Part shown: positions 1 to 5,252 of the stretch, piece by piece
How positions within the stretch are numbered: the first letter of the stretch is position 1
Layout: each line of letters begins with the position of its first letter
NCBI GenBank assembly: GCA_005884745.1
Contig: VAZU01000171.1
Coordinates: 1-5,858, forward strand
DNA length: 5,858 nucleotides
Source of the DNA: Alphaproteobacteria bacterium
Lineage (GTDB): Bacteria > Pseudomonadota > Alphaproteobacteria > Rhizobiales > Xanthobacteraceae
Direction: 5' to 3'
Notes under the pieces: generated by a model
Database searches by the model: none
Told to the model about the DNA's origin: nothing
The model's input: the letters and a program-made list of their open reading frames with translations, nothing else
Made by a program: the position numbers and the translations under genes

Positions 1-99
1 AAGCTGGTCGAATCCGTCGAAGCGATGGAGCAGGCGTTCGAGCGCCAGCCACGGGCCATCCAAATCGAGCCTCGAATGTCTCCGGTCAAGGTTCGATGA
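1..99 (+). CDS. C-terminal end of an unidentified protein (5' truncated by window)
   Basis: An open frame runs from the first base to a TGA at 97-99, giving 32 residues that begin KLVESVEAMEQAFERQ and end PRMSPVKVR. Third codon positions are mostly G or C, as expected for real coding sequence in this GC-rich DNA, and a hairpin follows 11 bases after the stop. I do not recognise the family from this fragment. The helix-like stretch followed by a short beta-like stretch would fit the end of several enzyme folds, so no function is assigned. The start lies outside the window. Confidence 0.45.
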   Translation, partial: KLVESVEAMEQAFERQPRAIQIEPRMSPVKVR

Positions 100-110
100 G
101 GTCGAGCCCG

Positions 111-131
111 GCCGGCCCCGCCGGCTTGCTT
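111..131 (+). terminator. possible intrinsic terminator after the truncated first gene
   Basis: GCCGGC (111-116) and GCCGGC (120-125) form a six-base-pair all-GC stem around a CCC loop. It is followed by TTGCTT (126-131). The site lies 11 bases past the stop at 99 and upstream of the next gene at 197. The T tract is weak and interrupted, so termination may be inefficient or the hairpin incidental. Confidence 0.35.
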
Positions 132-196
132 GGAACATCGCGACACGGTGCCGGTTTTCTTCAAGCGTACCGCTCATAGCCGAGGGCGGGTGTCAC

Positions 197-481
197 ATGA
201 CAAAACGTGCACGTCGGCGCTGGTCCCGAGAAGTGACCGAACGCAGCGACGCCTTGGATCTACGGGCAGGTGTCTTCACCTGGAAGGACCCGAAGCGCAT
301 CGCCGCGTCGCTGAAACGCTCCGCGGAGAGCAGCAAGCGCAGGAAGGCCGACCCATTCCGTTCGGCGCTGTCGATGCTGACGTTTTACATCAACCGCGCG
401 GGCAAGAACCTGCCCGCTTCGCGCCGACGCGTCCTGATGCGGGCCAAGGACGAATTGCGCAGGCGGTTCGGGCGGGAGTGA
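197..481 (+). CDS. DUF3175 domain-containing protein
   Basis: This is a 94-residue, very basic protein matching my memory of the DUF3175 family along its whole length. The N-terminal WSREVTERSDALDLRAGVF is followed by a KDPKRIAASLKRSAE segment (about residues 31-45). The central SALSMLTFYINRAGKNLP block (about 58-75) is the strongest family signature, and the end is RRRVLMRAKDELRRRFGR. Its length is typical for the family, whose function is unknown; the Arg/Lys richness suggests nucleic-acid association but that is inference. No signal peptide or membrane span is visible. The ATG is preceded by GAGGG (182-186) ten bases upstream, which supports this start. It stands alone on the plus strand, converging on the membrane-protein gene with 24 bases between stops. 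Confidence 0.9.
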   Translation: MTKRARRRWSREVTERSDALDLRAGVFTWKDPKRIAASLKRSAESSKRRKADPFRSALSMLTFYINRAGKNLPASRRRVLMRAKDELRRRFGRE

Positions 482-505
482 AACGCCGAGGCGGGGCATG
501 CCGGT

Positions 506-1942
506 TCAATGTCTTCGCGCCAGAAAATCCGCGGATGCGCGCGGGTCGATCGGCTCGTTGCGAATTCCCGCGGCTCGCACACGGGCCTCGAGCTCGCCCG
601 CGGTCCATCGCCCGGCCTTGATCCGCTGCTCCATCGCGAAACGATCGAGCACGAGCGGCTTGCCGGCGAGCCGACAGACCGCCGCGATCGTGCACGCGAC
701 CGGGCCCGGGACGGCGCGGATTCTCGCGACTTCCTGTTTCATGACTGCCGCGCCGGCAGGAAACAGGCTTCGGTATTCCGGGCTGGTCGCTAGCAGGTAC
801 GCCTCCATTCGCGTCGAGGCCAGCAAGCGCGTGACCAGCACCGCGAGGATCGCCAGCCTGGTCCACTGCGCCTTGCGGGCGGATGCGAACAGTTGACCGG
901 CTCCGTCGAATGCAAGCCCGAGCCCGATGGCGCTGGCGACCGCAAGCTCGAACTGGGAATTATTGCCGACGGCGTCTGCGCAGGATTGCAGGAAAAAGGC
1001 CGCCAAGGATGCGGCAATGTGGATCTGTGTGAAGCGCTTGGCATCGCCGTCCGGCGCGAACCACGCCCAAACCGCCCATATGACCAGCGCCGGCGCGATC
1101 CACTGCAGCCGGCCCGACATGTGCAGGGCCCGCAGCAGCGAATAATGCCGGGCGAACAGCAGCTGATCGAGGAAGGGGCTGCCGAATATCGCCAGGCAGA
1201 CCAGGAGACCGATGAGCGCCGCAGCCACGCCGACGACGGCGGCGCGGACGCCTCGCCGCCAATCCATGGTGCTCACCCAGATGAGCGCCGCGGCCGGCGT
1301 GGCGACCAAAGTATGCTTGTAGAATCCGGCGAGCGCCATCAACACGATCGCCGGTTCGATCGCGCGGCGGCGGCGATGGCGGGCCAATAGCCAGGCGAGC
1401 GCTCCCGTCATCAGCGCATTTGCCGGCAAATGCGGATCGTTGACTCCGACGTAGCCGTCGAAGAAGCGGGCCATCATGGCCAGCAGCCACAAGCCGCCCA
1501 ACGTCGCCGAACCCGCGCTGCCTCCGAGTTTCCGGATGCAGATCGCGGTCGCGGCGGCGGTCGCGATCAACGCCAGGAGCGAGAGCGCGCGCCCGAGATA
1601 CGTGGCATCGAGACCGGACTTCGCCAGCAGGCCGACCAAGTAGGACGACAGCGGCGGATAATTGTTGGTGATGAGATCGTCGGCAGCCGGATACAGCGGC
1701 CGCGTCCCGAATGCCGCGTCGGCGTTGTAGGCGTTCCAGGTATCGTCGACGCTGATCTCGAGAGGAAATGCGGCGCGCCAAATCGGCCATGCGCAGTAGA
1801 TCGCGGCGAGGGTGGCGAGAACGGCAAAGCCCGCGCCGATGGCGGCCCGGTATCCTTCGGTACCGCGCGCGCTCGATTGGTTTCGCCGCGGCGGTCGCGC
1901 CGGGGCGCGCGCGAAGCTTGCGTTCCGACGCATCTCGATCAT
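506..1942 (-). CDS. polytopic membrane protein, GT-C / glycosyltransferase family 39-like
   Basis: The 478-residue product has a basic cytoplasmic N-terminus (residues 1-31) and then roughly nine to eleven hydrophobic spans (about 36-56, 113-134, 143-158, 172-187, 197-222, 232-254, 280-296, 307-321, 331-346, 361-374). A hydrophilic tail of about 100 residues follows. The first extracytoplasmic loop has an acidic pair DD (66-67) and a NNYPPL motif (93-98), and a second loop has NDP (168-170). This acidic-loop layout is typical of GT-C enzymes that move sugars from polyprenyl-phosphate carriers in the inner membrane. The tail segment VACTIAAVCRLAGKPLVLD resembles the C-terminus of bradyrhizobial family-39-like proteins. 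Donor and acceptor cannot be told. I chose the ATG at 1942, which has a GGGGG run upstream; a TTG at 1978 would add 12 residues with no clear ribosome site. Confidence 0.8.
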   Translation of the reverse strand: MIEMRRNASFARAPARPPRRNQSSARGTEGYRAAIGAGFAVLATLAAIYCAWPIWRAAFPLEISVDDTWNAYNADAAFGTRPLYPAADDLITNNYPPLSSYLVGLLAKSGLDATYLGRALSLLALIATAAATAICIRKLGGSAGSATLGGLWLLAMMARFFDGYVGVNDPHLPANALMTGALAWLLARHRRRRAIEPAIVLMALAGFYKHTLVATPAAALIWVSTMDWRRGVRAAVVGVAAALIGLLVCLAIFGSPFLDQLLFARHYSLLRALHMSGRLQWIAPALVIWAVWAWFAPDGDAKRFTQIHIAASLAAFFLQSCADAVGNNSQFELAVASAIGLGLAFDGAGQLFASARKAQWTRLAILAVLVTRLLASTRMEAYLLATSPEYRSLFPAGAAVMKQEVARIRAVPGPVACTIAAVCRLAGKPLVLDRFAMEQRIKAGRWTAGELEARVRAAGIRNEPIDPRASADFLARRH

Positions 1943-2038
1943 CGACAAAACGCCCCCGGCAGCGTGGTGCCGAGGCAATAACAGGTCGAAGCCGTTAGCA
2001 GAAGAGCGCGGGGAGGTCGCCCGCAGACCGAAGTCTCA

Positions 2039-2057
2039 GGCCCGAAATATCAGGGCC
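2039..2057 (-). terminator. short hairpin spanning the stop of the small membrane protein
   Basis: GGCCC (2039-2043) and GGGCC (2053-2057) flank a nine-base loop that contains the TGA stop of the 2050-2199 gene. There is no T run after it on the minus strand, so if it acts at all it may stall or attenuate rather than terminate. The downstream membrane-protein gene begins about 100 bases later. Confidence 0.2.
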
Positions 2058-2199
2058 ACAAGGGGAGCAGATCCAAACCTGCGGCCACTACCGCAACGGT
2101 GATCGCGGAGCCCAGCAGGAGCCCCACTGTGATGCGGATGAATACGGTCCCGAGCCTGCGCATTCCGCCGACCGGCGTGGTTTGGTGATGGATCTTCAT
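2050..2199 (-). CDS. small single-span membrane protein (hypothetical)
   Basis: A 49-residue frame reads MKIHHQTTPVGGMRRLG, then one hydrophobic span (about residues 18-41), then the short tail LDLLPLWP. The charged N-terminus (Lys, Arg-Arg) before an uninterrupted span, with a short neutral tail, is the pattern of a real inner-membrane miniprotein with its N-terminus in the cytoplasm. The open frame extends upstream to 2412, but that part has low-complexity, shadow-like composition, so I place the start at the ATG at 2199. No good Shine-Dalgarno is visible; the nearest candidate, GGGA, is too distant. It lies on the same strand as the GT-C-like gene, about 107 bases upstream of its ATG, so an operon is possible. 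I recognise no family. Confidence 0.45.
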   Translation of the reverse strand: MKIHHQTTPVGGMRRLGTVFIRITVGLLLGSAITVAVVAAGLDLLPLWP

Positions 2200-2352
2200 C
2201 GCATTGCCATTCCCGGCTCGCGGCCGATGCCCCATGCCTTGAACACGCAGCCCGCGGCCATCCTGCGCGTGGAATTCCGACCCGCATATGCACCGAGTCG
2301 GGCCGACCGGCTCGATACGCGGAAATAGGCGAGAAACGATCCCTCCGCGAGG

Positions 2353-2399
2353 TTTGCATGCATGCCCCGCGGAATTTGCATGCTGCACGCGTCCCGCGG
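2353..2399. repeat. imperfect two-copy tandem repeat (TTTGCATGC...CCCGCGG)
   Basis: Copy one (2353-2372) starts TTTGCATGC and ends CCCGCGG. Copy two (2375-2399) starts TTTGCATGC and ends TCCCGCGG, with a slightly longer middle. Each begins with a GCATGC palindrome; in copy one this extends to GCATGCATGC (2356-2365). The repeat lies between divergently arranged genes, so operator or chromosomal-architecture roles are possible, but it matches no site I know. Confidence 0.5.
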
Positions 2400-2440
2400 C
2401 CTGCCAGCGCAAACTCTAACGCATCCATCGATTCGCCAAC

Positions 2441-2468
2441 GTGAACCGCTTCACGATCGATATCGTGA
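2441..2468. promoter_or_regulatory. overlapping inverted repeats (possible operator or RNA switch)
   Basis: GTGAA (2441-2445) pairs with TTCAC (2450-2454) around CCGC. The same TCAC also belongs to TCACGAT (2451-2457), which pairs perfectly with ATCGTGA (2462-2468) around CGAT. The middle arm is therefore shared by two mutually exclusive hairpins. It sits about 210 bases before the ATG of the 2677 gene. Two overlapping operator dyads for a dimeric repressor would fit equally well. Confidence 0.4.
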
Positions 2469-2676
2469 GGGCATGGGCCGCGCCCGAACTCGAGGATCGA
2501 TGCAGCGCCGAAATCGGGCGGCCACGCCTGCGGCACGCTGAAATCCGCGGCGCGCGGCGCGCGGCTCGACGGCGAAGCTCCGCTTCGGCCGCCCGATATG
2601 CTATGAAATTCGCTGGATATGGGCGACAGCCGCGCCGCGAACGATCGCGCGCGCGAGGCTGGAGGAGCGCGCCGGG

Positions 2677-3009
2677 ATGGCAAACGAGGCGAAAACGGTT
2701 CGGCGTATTCTGCATTTCAGGATCAGGACGCCGACGACGGAAACCAAACAACTGCTTCCGTTCATCAAGGCCGCAATCCCTTTTTACGAGGCTTTCGGGC
2801 GCACCCGCATCCGATTGCTGCACAATGTCGACGATCCGACGCAATTCGTGCAGGTGGTGGAATACGAGACCGAGGAAGCTTTCGAGATGAATCGGCAGAG
2901 GGTCGCCGGCGACCCGACGCTGCGCGCTTTTTTGCAGACTTGGCGCACGCTGGTGTCGCAGGCGATCGAGATCGACGTTTATGAGGATGTGACGGACGCG
3001 ATCGAGTAA
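2677..3009 (+). CDS. dimeric alpha/beta-barrel protein (ABM / NIPSNAP-like)
   Basis: The 110-residue soluble product follows the ferredoxin-like order of the dimeric alpha/beta barrel superfamily. The elements are strand RRILHFRIR (9-17), helix ETKQLLPFIKAAIPFYEAFG (22-41), strand TRIRLLHN (43-50), strand QFVQVVEYET (56-65), a long helix EAFEMNRQ to TWRTLV (67-93) and a last strand IEIDVYEDV (97-105). This fold covers antibiotic-biosynthesis-type monooxygenases, NIPSNAP and stress-responsive Dabb proteins. The sequence alone does not show which activity it has, if any, and no cofactor site stands out. No signal peptide is present, so it is probably cytoplasmic. The ATG has GGAGGAG (2661-2667) upstream, a strong but slightly long-spaced ribosome site. 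It is a single-gene unit convergent with the outer-membrane gene, 26 bases away. Confidence 0.8.
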   Translation: MANEAKTVRRILHFRIRTPTTETKQLLPFIKAAIPFYEAFGRTRIRLLHNVDDPTQFVQVVEYETEEAFEMNRQRVAGDPTLRAFLQTWRTLVSQAIEIDVYEDVTDAIE

Positions 3010-3030
3010 GGCCGACCCTTGCGACGGCCT
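3009..3030. terminator. short inverted repeat between convergent genes
   Basis: AGGCCG (3009-3014) and CGGCCT (3025-3030) form a six-base stem with a ten-base loop. It fills most of the 26-base gap between the 2677-3009 and 3036-3752 stops. The position suits a bidirectional terminator, but there is no T run on either strand. Confidence 0.3.
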
Positions 3031-3035
3031 GCTAG

Positions 3036-3752
3036 CTAATACCGCCGCGGGCCGTCCCAATTGAAGCGCCAGTTCAAGCCGCCGCGAACGACGTGGGACT
3101 TGAGCTCCACACTGTCACCCGGCACCGGCGTGCTGGAGCCGAGGTCGACGTAGAGGTATTCCGCTTTGGCGCTCAGGCTCGGCGTGAAGGCATATTCGAC
3201 GCCGGCGCCCAAGGTCCAGCCCGCCTGGGTGTTGGTGCCGCTGAGGATCGTCACCGGCGGGCTCGTAATGGTGCCCTTGACGTCCCCGACCGCCAAGCCG
3301 CCGGTGACATAGGGCAGGAACCGGTCGAACGCGAAGCCGACCCGGCCGCGCACCGTGCCGAGCCATTGCAAATAGCTGTCGTACTGGACCCCGCCGATGG
3401 GACCGCTGTTGCCGTGGATTTTCGCCCAGTCGAGATCCCCCTCGAGACCCCACACCCAGGAACCGACCTGATAGTTGAACCCCAGGGTTCCGCCGATCAG
3501 ACCGCCGCTGACCCCGAACTCTCCGGTCGCGTTGCCGAAATTGGCGTCGGTGTGGCTCGATCTGCCCCATCCGCCCCCGCCGTTGAGGCCGAAATAGAGC
3601 CCGCTCCAATTGAAATAGGGCACCGGCGCATAGGGCACATAGGCCGGCGCCTTGGCCGGCACGCGGGTCGACATGTCGGTTGCCTGCACCTGCAGGCATG
3701 CGCCGAACACCGCGGCTGCCGCAGTCGCACTCGTAAAGAAACGCTTCCACAT
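3036..3752 (-). CDS. outer membrane beta-barrel protein, Omp25/31-like
   Basis: The 238-residue product has a signal peptide (residues 1-24: basic MWKR, hydrophobic core, cleavage suggested after VQA). A Pro/Tyr/Ala-rich linker (31-47) precedes the family signature NWSGLYFGLNGGGGWG (48-63). The rest alternates polar and aromatic residues as expected for an eight-stranded barrel: GGTLGFNYQVGSWVWGLEGDLDW (87-109), LGTVRGRVGFAF (131-142), FLPYVTGGLAVGDV (145-158), AGWTLGAGVEYAF (177-189), SAKAEYLYVDLG (194-205) and HVVRGGLNWRF (220-230). Eight extra residues ending in Tyr follow the usual terminal Phe. Such proteins are abundant structural proteins of the rhizobial outer membrane. The frame opens further to 3806, but the ATG at 3752 is chosen because it gives a clean signal peptide and has AAGGGG eleven bases upstream. 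A Cys at 19 is not in a good lipobox. Confidence 0.9.
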   Translation of the reverse strand: MWKRFFTSATAAAAVFGACLQVQATDMSTRVPAKAPAYVPYAPVPYFNWSGLYFGLNGGGGWGRSSHTDANFGNATGEFGVSGGLIGGTLGFNYQVGSWVWGLEGDLDWAKIHGNSGPIGGVQYDSYLQWLGTVRGRVGFAFDRFLPYVTGGLAVGDVKGTITSPPVTILSGTNTQAGWTLGAGVEYAFTPSLSAKAEYLYVDLGSSTPVPGDSVELKSHVVRGGLNWRFNWDGPRRY

Positions 3753-3761
3753 GGCGAAACC

Positions 3762-3776
3762 GGCCCCTTTTGGGCC
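3762..3776 (-). promoter_or_regulatory. GC hairpin over the omp ribosome binding site
   Basis: On the minus-strand transcript GGCCC and GGGCC (plus-strand 3772-3776 and 3762-3766) form a five-base-pair GC stem with an AAAAG loop. The Shine-Dalgarno AAGGGG lies partly in the loop and partly in the 3' arm, ten to fifteen bases before the ATG at 3752. The hairpin could reduce or tune translation initiation. Confidence 0.35.
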
Positions 3777-3803
3777 CCATCCGCCCCCGAACGGGTACCA
3801 TAC

Positions 3804-3818
3804 CACAGAATGCCTGTG
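3804..3818. promoter_or_regulatory. inverted repeat in the divergent region upstream of omp
   Basis: CACAG (3804-3808) and CTGTG (3814-3818) flank AATGC. The site lies between the outer-membrane gene (minus) and the cyclase remnant (plus), about 55 bases upstream of the omp start, a plausible operator position. A second small dyad, CGACA/TGTCG, is at 3891-3905. No clear -35/-10 pair could be assigned for either strand in 3753-4016. Confidence 0.25.
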
Positions 3819-4016
3819 TAATCAGTAAAGACGGCAGTACTAGGGAGCGCACTGGTAACAAGGTATTGATCGATCGGGAGGAAGAGCCTTCGACAGCGGT
3901 TGTCGATCGCCCGTGGCTCAAGCCCGCGACCGAGTTTCCACGGCCCCGGTCGGCCGGTCCGATCTTCCCCGCCGTGGTAGAGTCTGGCGCGCCTTCCAAC
4001 GGGTCCATGCCGCAGG

Positions 4017-4233
4017 ATGAGCGAACCTCGCAAGCTCGCCGCAATTCTTGCCGCCGACGTGGCGGGCTATTCCCGGCTGACCGGCCTGGACGAGGAAGGC
4101 ACGCTCAAGCGCCTCCGCAAGCTTCGCCGCGAGCTAATTTCCAATCTCACAGATGTCATGCCCCCATTTTCGCCGACCGGAAGATGTTGCCAGATACGAA
4201 GAGGGCCTGCGCAAAGCCGGATTGCCGGAGTGA
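4017..4233 (+). pseudogene. class III adenylate/guanylate cyclase remnant, internal deletion
   Basis: The first 41 codons (4017-4139) read MSEPRKLAAILAADVAGYSR and on to LRKLRRELI. This is the standard N-terminus of bradyrhizobial class III cyclases, including the metal-binding Asp (residue 14) in ADVAGYS. Family resemblance stops just after GAGCTAATT (4131-4139). From about 4162, in another frame, PHFRRPEDVARYEEGL and then RKAGLPE read to a TGA at 4231-4233; this looks like the C-terminus of the same cyclase type. A full-length member has several hundred residues, so the rest of the cyclase domain and the sensory/TPR middle are gone and the two ends are out of frame. The N-terminal frame instead stays open to 4268, giving an 83-residue chimera that could still be translated. 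It cannot be an active cyclase. The identification of the C-terminal piece is from memory of the family. Confidence 0.7.
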
Positions 4234-4239
4234 TCAGCA

Positions 4240-4268
4240 TGGCCGCTCGCGCCGAGGTGATCGAATGA
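4240..4268 (+). pseudogene. possible C-terminal remnant of a lost ABC_sub_bind gene
   Basis: The codons just before the next gene read MAARAEVIE-stop, closely like LLARADEVIE-stop at the end of the intact substrate-binding gene (5203-5236). The similarity continues at DNA level across the stop/start overlap (28 of 31 bases). I infer that an upstream paralogue once stood here and only its tail survives, now in frame with the cyclase N-terminal fragment. With so few codons, a coincidental or conserved leader sequence remains possible. Confidence 0.4.
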
Positions 4269-4284
4269 GGCGGCGGGAGTTCAT
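4254..4284 (+). repeat. direct repeat copy 1 at gene junction (RBS, ATGA overlap, start codons)
   Basis: These 31 bases match 5222-5252 with three mismatches. They encode EVIE-stop in one frame and MRRREFI in the other. GAGGTGAT (4254-4261) serves as the ribosome site of the gene starting at 4265. Confidence 0.75.
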
Positions 4285-5236
4285 CAGATTCCTCGCCAGC
4301 GGGGCTGCCGTGCAGCTGGTGGCTGGGGCAGCGTCGGGGCAAGAGGCCGGACGGAGCTATCGTCTCGCTTGCTTGGTTCAGGCACACCGGAATGCTCCTA
4401 ATTGGATCGCCTTCTTCGAGGAGCTGCGCAAGAACGGCTTTGTCGAGGGTGTCAATCTCTCGATCGTGGACGGGTTCAACACCCCATTGAACCGCGCGGA
4501 GATAACCGCAACGGCGCTCGTCAATGCCCGGCCGGACGCCATCATGACTGCAGGAGCCCTGACAAGGGTGGTGCAGCGAGCAACGCAAACCATTCCGATC
4601 TTGACGGTTTCAGATGATCTATTGGCGGAACAAGCGGTCGCCTCACTTGCCCATCCCGGTGGGAACACCACGGGGATCAGCATTTTGGCCCCCGAACTCG
4701 ACGGCAAGCGCCAGGAAATTCTCCTGGAAGCGGTTCCCCTCGCCCGTCGCCTCGCTATCCTCGTAGACCCAGTCGTGACGGCACCGCACCAGCTCGACGC
4801 GCTGCAGGATATTGCGAAGGCTCACGGGATCACGGTATCCACTCACATTGCTGCCAATTCGGACGAGATCATGCCGGCGATCGACGCTGCCCTGGCCGCA
4901 GGAGCGCAAGCACTCAACGTGCTGGCCTCATCGCTCTTCAACAGGTATCGCGCGCAGATCATCGAGCGCATGGCAGCGATCCGGCTACCCGCCATCTATC
5001 AATGGCCCGAAATGGCCGAAGGAGGGGGTCTCATCGCGTATGGCCCACGCTTTGTCGGGCTTTATATCCCGCATGCGCTGCAGACGATCAAGGTCTTCAA
5101 AGGAATGAAACCAGCTGATATTCCCGTCGAGCAACCCACCAAATTCGAGCTGGTCATCAATCTCAAGACCGCCAAAGCGCTTGGCCTGACCGTGCCGCCC
5201 TCGCTGCTCGCCCGCGCCGACGAGGTTATCGAATGA
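4265..5236 (+). CDS. ABC transporter substrate-binding protein (ABC_sub_bind family)
   Basis: The 323-residue product is a periplasmic binding protein of the ABC_sub_bind (COG2984-type) family, of usual length. It starts MRRREFI, a twin-arginine-like motif, followed by a hydrophobic stretch and probable cleavage near ASGQEA (23-28). Two Rossmann-like lobes follow: YRLACLV (32-38) begins the first, LRKNGFVEGVNL (54-65) and NARPDAIMTAG (87-97) lie in it, and the family hallmark HPGGNTTG is at 130-137. RRLAILVDP opens the second lobe, and the conserved tail KTAKALGLTVPPSLLARADEVIE closes the protein. The ligand is unknown, and no permease or ATPase is in the window. GAGG (4254-4257) lies seven bases before the ATG, which overlaps the preceding stop as ATGA. 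The end likewise overlaps the next gene. Codons ending in A or T seem more frequent than in the genes to the left, which would fit a separate origin. Confidence 0.92.
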   Translation: MRRREFIRFLASGAAVQLVAGAASGQEAGRSYRLACLVQAHRNAPNWIAFFEELRKNGFVEGVNLSIVDGFNTPLNRAEITATALVNARPDAIMTAGALTRVVQRATQTIPILTVSDDLLAEQAVASLAHPGGNTTGISILAPELDGKRQEILLEAVPLARRLAILVDPVVTAPHQLDALQDIAKAHGITVSTHIAANSDEIMPAIDAALAAGAQALNVLASSLFNRYRAQIIERMAAIRLPAIYQWPEMAEGGGLIAYGPRFVGLYIPHALQTIKVFKGMKPADIPVEQPTKFELVINLKTAKALGLTVPPSLLARADEVIE

Positions 5237-5252
5237 GAAGGCGGGAGTTCAT
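5222..5252 (+). repeat. direct repeat copy 2 at gene junction
   Basis: This is the second copy of the 31-base junction (differing at three positions from 4254-4284). It covers the last codons of the first substrate-binding gene, the ATGA overlap at 5233-5236 and the MRRREFI start of the second. GAGGT (5222-5226) is the likely ribosome site. Confidence 0.75.

Larger units (their letters stand above)
2200..2676. other. gene-poor intergenic region with several short repeats and dyads
   Basis: I see no convincing gene in these 477 bases. The open frames crossing it on both strands are Arg/Ala/Gly-rich shadows without recognisable motifs. It contains a tandem near-repeat (2353-2399), overlapping dyads (2441-2468), a CGAAGC/GCTTCG hairpin with a three-base loop (2573-2587) and a CG-alternating stretch around 2546-2565. 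It must hold the promoter of the gene at 2677 and probably that of the minus-strand gene at 2199. TATGCT (2597-2602) is -10-like but has no matching -35 at 17 bases. Confidence 0.5.

Noticed and set aside
130..621. 163-codon plus-strand frame overlapping the DUF3175 gene
   Set aside because: Arg/Ala/Pro-rich with no motif, out of frame with a clear DUF3175 protein; a GC-rich shadow.
893..1390. Long plus-strand frames antisense to the membrane-protein gene
   Set aside because: Composition typical of antisense shadows in high-GC DNA (Arg, Gly, Asp, Gln rich), with no recognisable family.
960..1790. 276-codon minus-strand frame inside the membrane-protein gene
   Set aside because: Arg-rich composition without domains, whereas the other frame gives coherent membrane spans and motifs.
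2200..2412. N-terminal extension of the small membrane protein to 2412
   Set aside because: The extra 71 codons look like random GC-rich translation; the coherent protein begins at the ATG at 2199.
2416..3060. 214-codon minus-strand frame across the alpha/beta-barrel gene
   Set aside because: It is antisense to a well-supported gene with a good ribosome site and lacks any family resemblance.
3036..3752. Lipoprotein interpretation of the outer-membrane protein (Cys19)
   Set aside because: Residues before the Cys (VFGA) do not fit a standard lipobox, and a normal cleavage site VQA follows a few residues later.
3093..3821. 242-codon plus-strand frame antisense to the outer-membrane gene
   Set aside because: No signal or domain; the opposite strand encodes a clear beta-barrel with signal peptide.
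3841..3930. Possible tRNA-like or small-RNA structure upstream of the cyclase remnant
   Set aside because: Only short dyads (such as CGACA/TGTCG) are present; no cloverleaf, T-loop consensus or terminator was found.
3770..4264. Upstream extension of the first ABC_sub_bind frame to 3770
   Set aside because: The extension runs through the cyclase remnant in the wrong frame; the family start with its twin-arginine-like leader and ribosome site is at 4265.
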